64,000 nt of DNA from CAVPPA01 sp963841325. GTDB lineage: Bacteria; Patescibacteriota; Saccharimonadia; Saccharimonadales; UBA4665. The stretch lies in NCBI GenBank assembly GCA_963841325.1, contig CAWJBZ010000004.1, positions 62,001 to 126,000 on the forward strand, in the 5' to 3' direction. Of this stretch, positions 62,910 to 64,000 are shown one piece after another; the stretch's first letter is position 1, and the number at the start of each line of letters is the position of its first letter. The translations under genes were made by a program, and so were the position numbers. The notes beneath the pieces were generated by a model. It did not search any database. It was not told the origin of the DNA and saw only the letters and a program-made list of their open reading frames with translations.

Positions 62910-63992
62910 GTGTTGGAACTTATCAAGAATGTTAAAAATAGAACGCAATCTGATATACGAAAGTTAAGTAAATCAAGGCTACCACTCGTGATGTATGGAG
63001 CGGGCAGTTACGCAACAGATGTGTCAAAGTTCTTGGCATCCCGAAATATTTTTATTGACGCCTATTGCGTTGACGAGTTTTATTTAAAAAACAAAGAAAT
63101 GTTTATAAATAATACTGTTATAACGACAATTGGAGATGCTTATAAGAAATACCCCAAATTTAATATTGTTATTGGCTTTGCTGACTATGTTAAAGCCGAA
63201 AAGAATTTAAAAAAATATAAAAACAACTCAAAAATATATTTTTTTGATGCTCCAGACCGCCCCAACTTTTTTGATTATAATTTCGTAAAACGACATATAA
63301 ATGAATTTCAAACAACTTTTAATCTTCTTAGTGATGAAGAATCCAAAAAAGTATTTTTAGCTTTTATTAATACGAAAATTAGTGGCGATCCCCACAATAT
63401 TTATTCTTTAGCAAGATTTGATCAGTATTTCCCAGATGTTATTAAATTCGACAACAATGAATCACTGATAGATTGTGGCGCCTACGATGGTGACACGATA
63501 CAAGAATTCGTAAAACAGCTTAACAGGAAATACGATAAGATTTTCGCTTTTGAGCCAGATAGTGACAGCTATAAACGACTACTAGAAAACATAAAGAAAG
63601 ATCACATAAAAGATGTTGAAACATATAATAAGGGTTGTTGGTCTAAACGAACAGTACTAAAGTTTTCAGGATTCGGCGGGGTAACTTCTACTGTTAGCCC
63701 TCAGGGTAATACATCAATTAAAGTGGATAGGATAGATAATATTGTTAAAAAAGAAGCAGTTTCATACATAAAAATGGATATTGAAGGTGCTGAGCTTGAA
63801 GCCCTTCGAGGAGCCAAGAACGTTATTATAAATAATCGACCCAAGCTAGCAATATGTGTTTATCATAGACCAGACGACTTAATTACCATCCCTCAATATA
63901 TAAATAGCTTAGTGGGAGATTATGATTATTATTTAAGACAGCACCAGTATGTATCGTGGGATATGGTAATGTATGCAGTACCAAGGCCGTAA
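62910..63992 (+). CDS. FkbM family methyltransferase
   Basis: A 360-residue protein. The N-terminal 125 residues resemble a nucleotide-binding or sugar-binding unit (MYGAGSYATDVSKFLASRN), and residues 180-355 are an FkbM-type methyltransferase (SLIDCGAYDGDTIQEFVKQL as motif I, FAFEPDSDSY, YIKMDIEGAELEALRGAKNVI). A GTG start at 62910 was chosen because GGAGG lies 7 bases upstream. It is complete and is the last gene of the window; the operon may run on past the edge. Confidence 0.88.
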   Translation: MLELIKNVKNRTQSDIRKLSKSRLPLVMYGAGSYATDVSKFLASRNIFIDAYCVDEFYLKNKEMFINNTVITTIGDAYKKYPKFNIVIGFADYVKAEKNLKKYKNNSKIYFFDAPDRPNFFDYNFVKRHINEFQTTFNLLSDEESKKVFLAFINTKISGDPHNIYSLARFDQYFPDVIKFDNNESLIDCGAYDGDTIQEFVKQLNRKYDKIFAFEPDSDSYKRLLENIKKDHIKDVETYNKGCWSKRTVLKFSGFGGVTSTVSPQGNTSIKVDRIDNIVKKEAVSYIKMDIEGAELEALRGAKNVIINNRPKLAICVYHRPDDLITIPQYINSLVGDYDYYLRQHQYVSWDMVMYAVPRP

Positions 63993-64000
63993 ACAAAGAT

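Overview
The window looks like the chromosome of a member of Candidatus Saccharibacteria (TM7) or a close candidate-phyla-radiation relative. This is inferred from gene content and protein style, because no rRNA is present. The signs are a Gram-positive-like dnaA/oriC region, a short YidC, a MurE-like ligase without its N-terminal domain, many small membrane proteins, a compact type IV secretion (T4SS) locus rich in VirB2-type pilins, and a membrane protein ending in a sortase-like MPNTG signal. The standard code is used: UAA, UAG and UGA all act as stops.

Layout. 0-9.9 kb: housekeeping genes (DUF1361 protein, phosphoglucose/phosphomannose isomerase, groS-groL under a CIRCE operator, an amidinotransferase-fold protein with altered catalytic residues, a C39-like peptidase, a Mur ligase, tsaD). 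9.9-23.7 kb: valS (frameshifted), an XRE-HAD fusion regulator with an adjacent inverted repeat, a HIT protein, four tRNAs (three Ser, one Arg), an unknown gene, Fic, NADAR, small membrane proteins, DedA, BrkB/YihY, Hsp20 and a polytopic membrane protein. 23.8-40.1 kb: a minimal T4SS. Five pilin genes (six pilin modules) face left; VirB6, PrgI/VirB3, a split VirB4, a large membrane protein, a lysozyme+CHAP VirB1-like enzyme and two membrane proteins face right. No VirD4, VirB11 or relaxase was seen. 40.1-46.4 kb: recF-dnaN-dnaA face left and rpmH-rnpA-yidC-jag face right, with a DnaA-box region between them that is the probable origin. 46.5-52.8 kb: a secreted ricin-lectin/CHAP protein, lipid and glycan membrane enzymes, and an AbiE-type toxin-antitoxin pair bracketed by 173-bp perfect direct repeats.

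52.9-64 kb: small membrane proteins, then a surface-glycan locus. Two glycosyltransferases face left. A Wzm/Wzt-type ABC exporter, a DegT aminotransferase, a methyltransferase, WbqC, a second aminotransferase-fold protein, an ATP-grasp/HAD fusion and a FkbM methyltransferase face right, mostly with 4-14 base overlaps. The last five genes look AT-rich, which would fit acquired sugar-modification genes.

Reading frames are broken repeatedly: about eleven single-base indels by inspection, nearly all apparent +1 insertions, seven of them between 54.3 and 59.3 kb. Either the assembly has insertion-type errors or the glycan locus is decaying. This matters for anyone using the proteins. The most interesting biology is the origin-proximal minimal T4SS with its pilin array and two cell-wall hydrolases, the repeat-bracketed AbiE cassette, the probable leaderless Fic promoter, and several enzymes with replaced catalytic residues.
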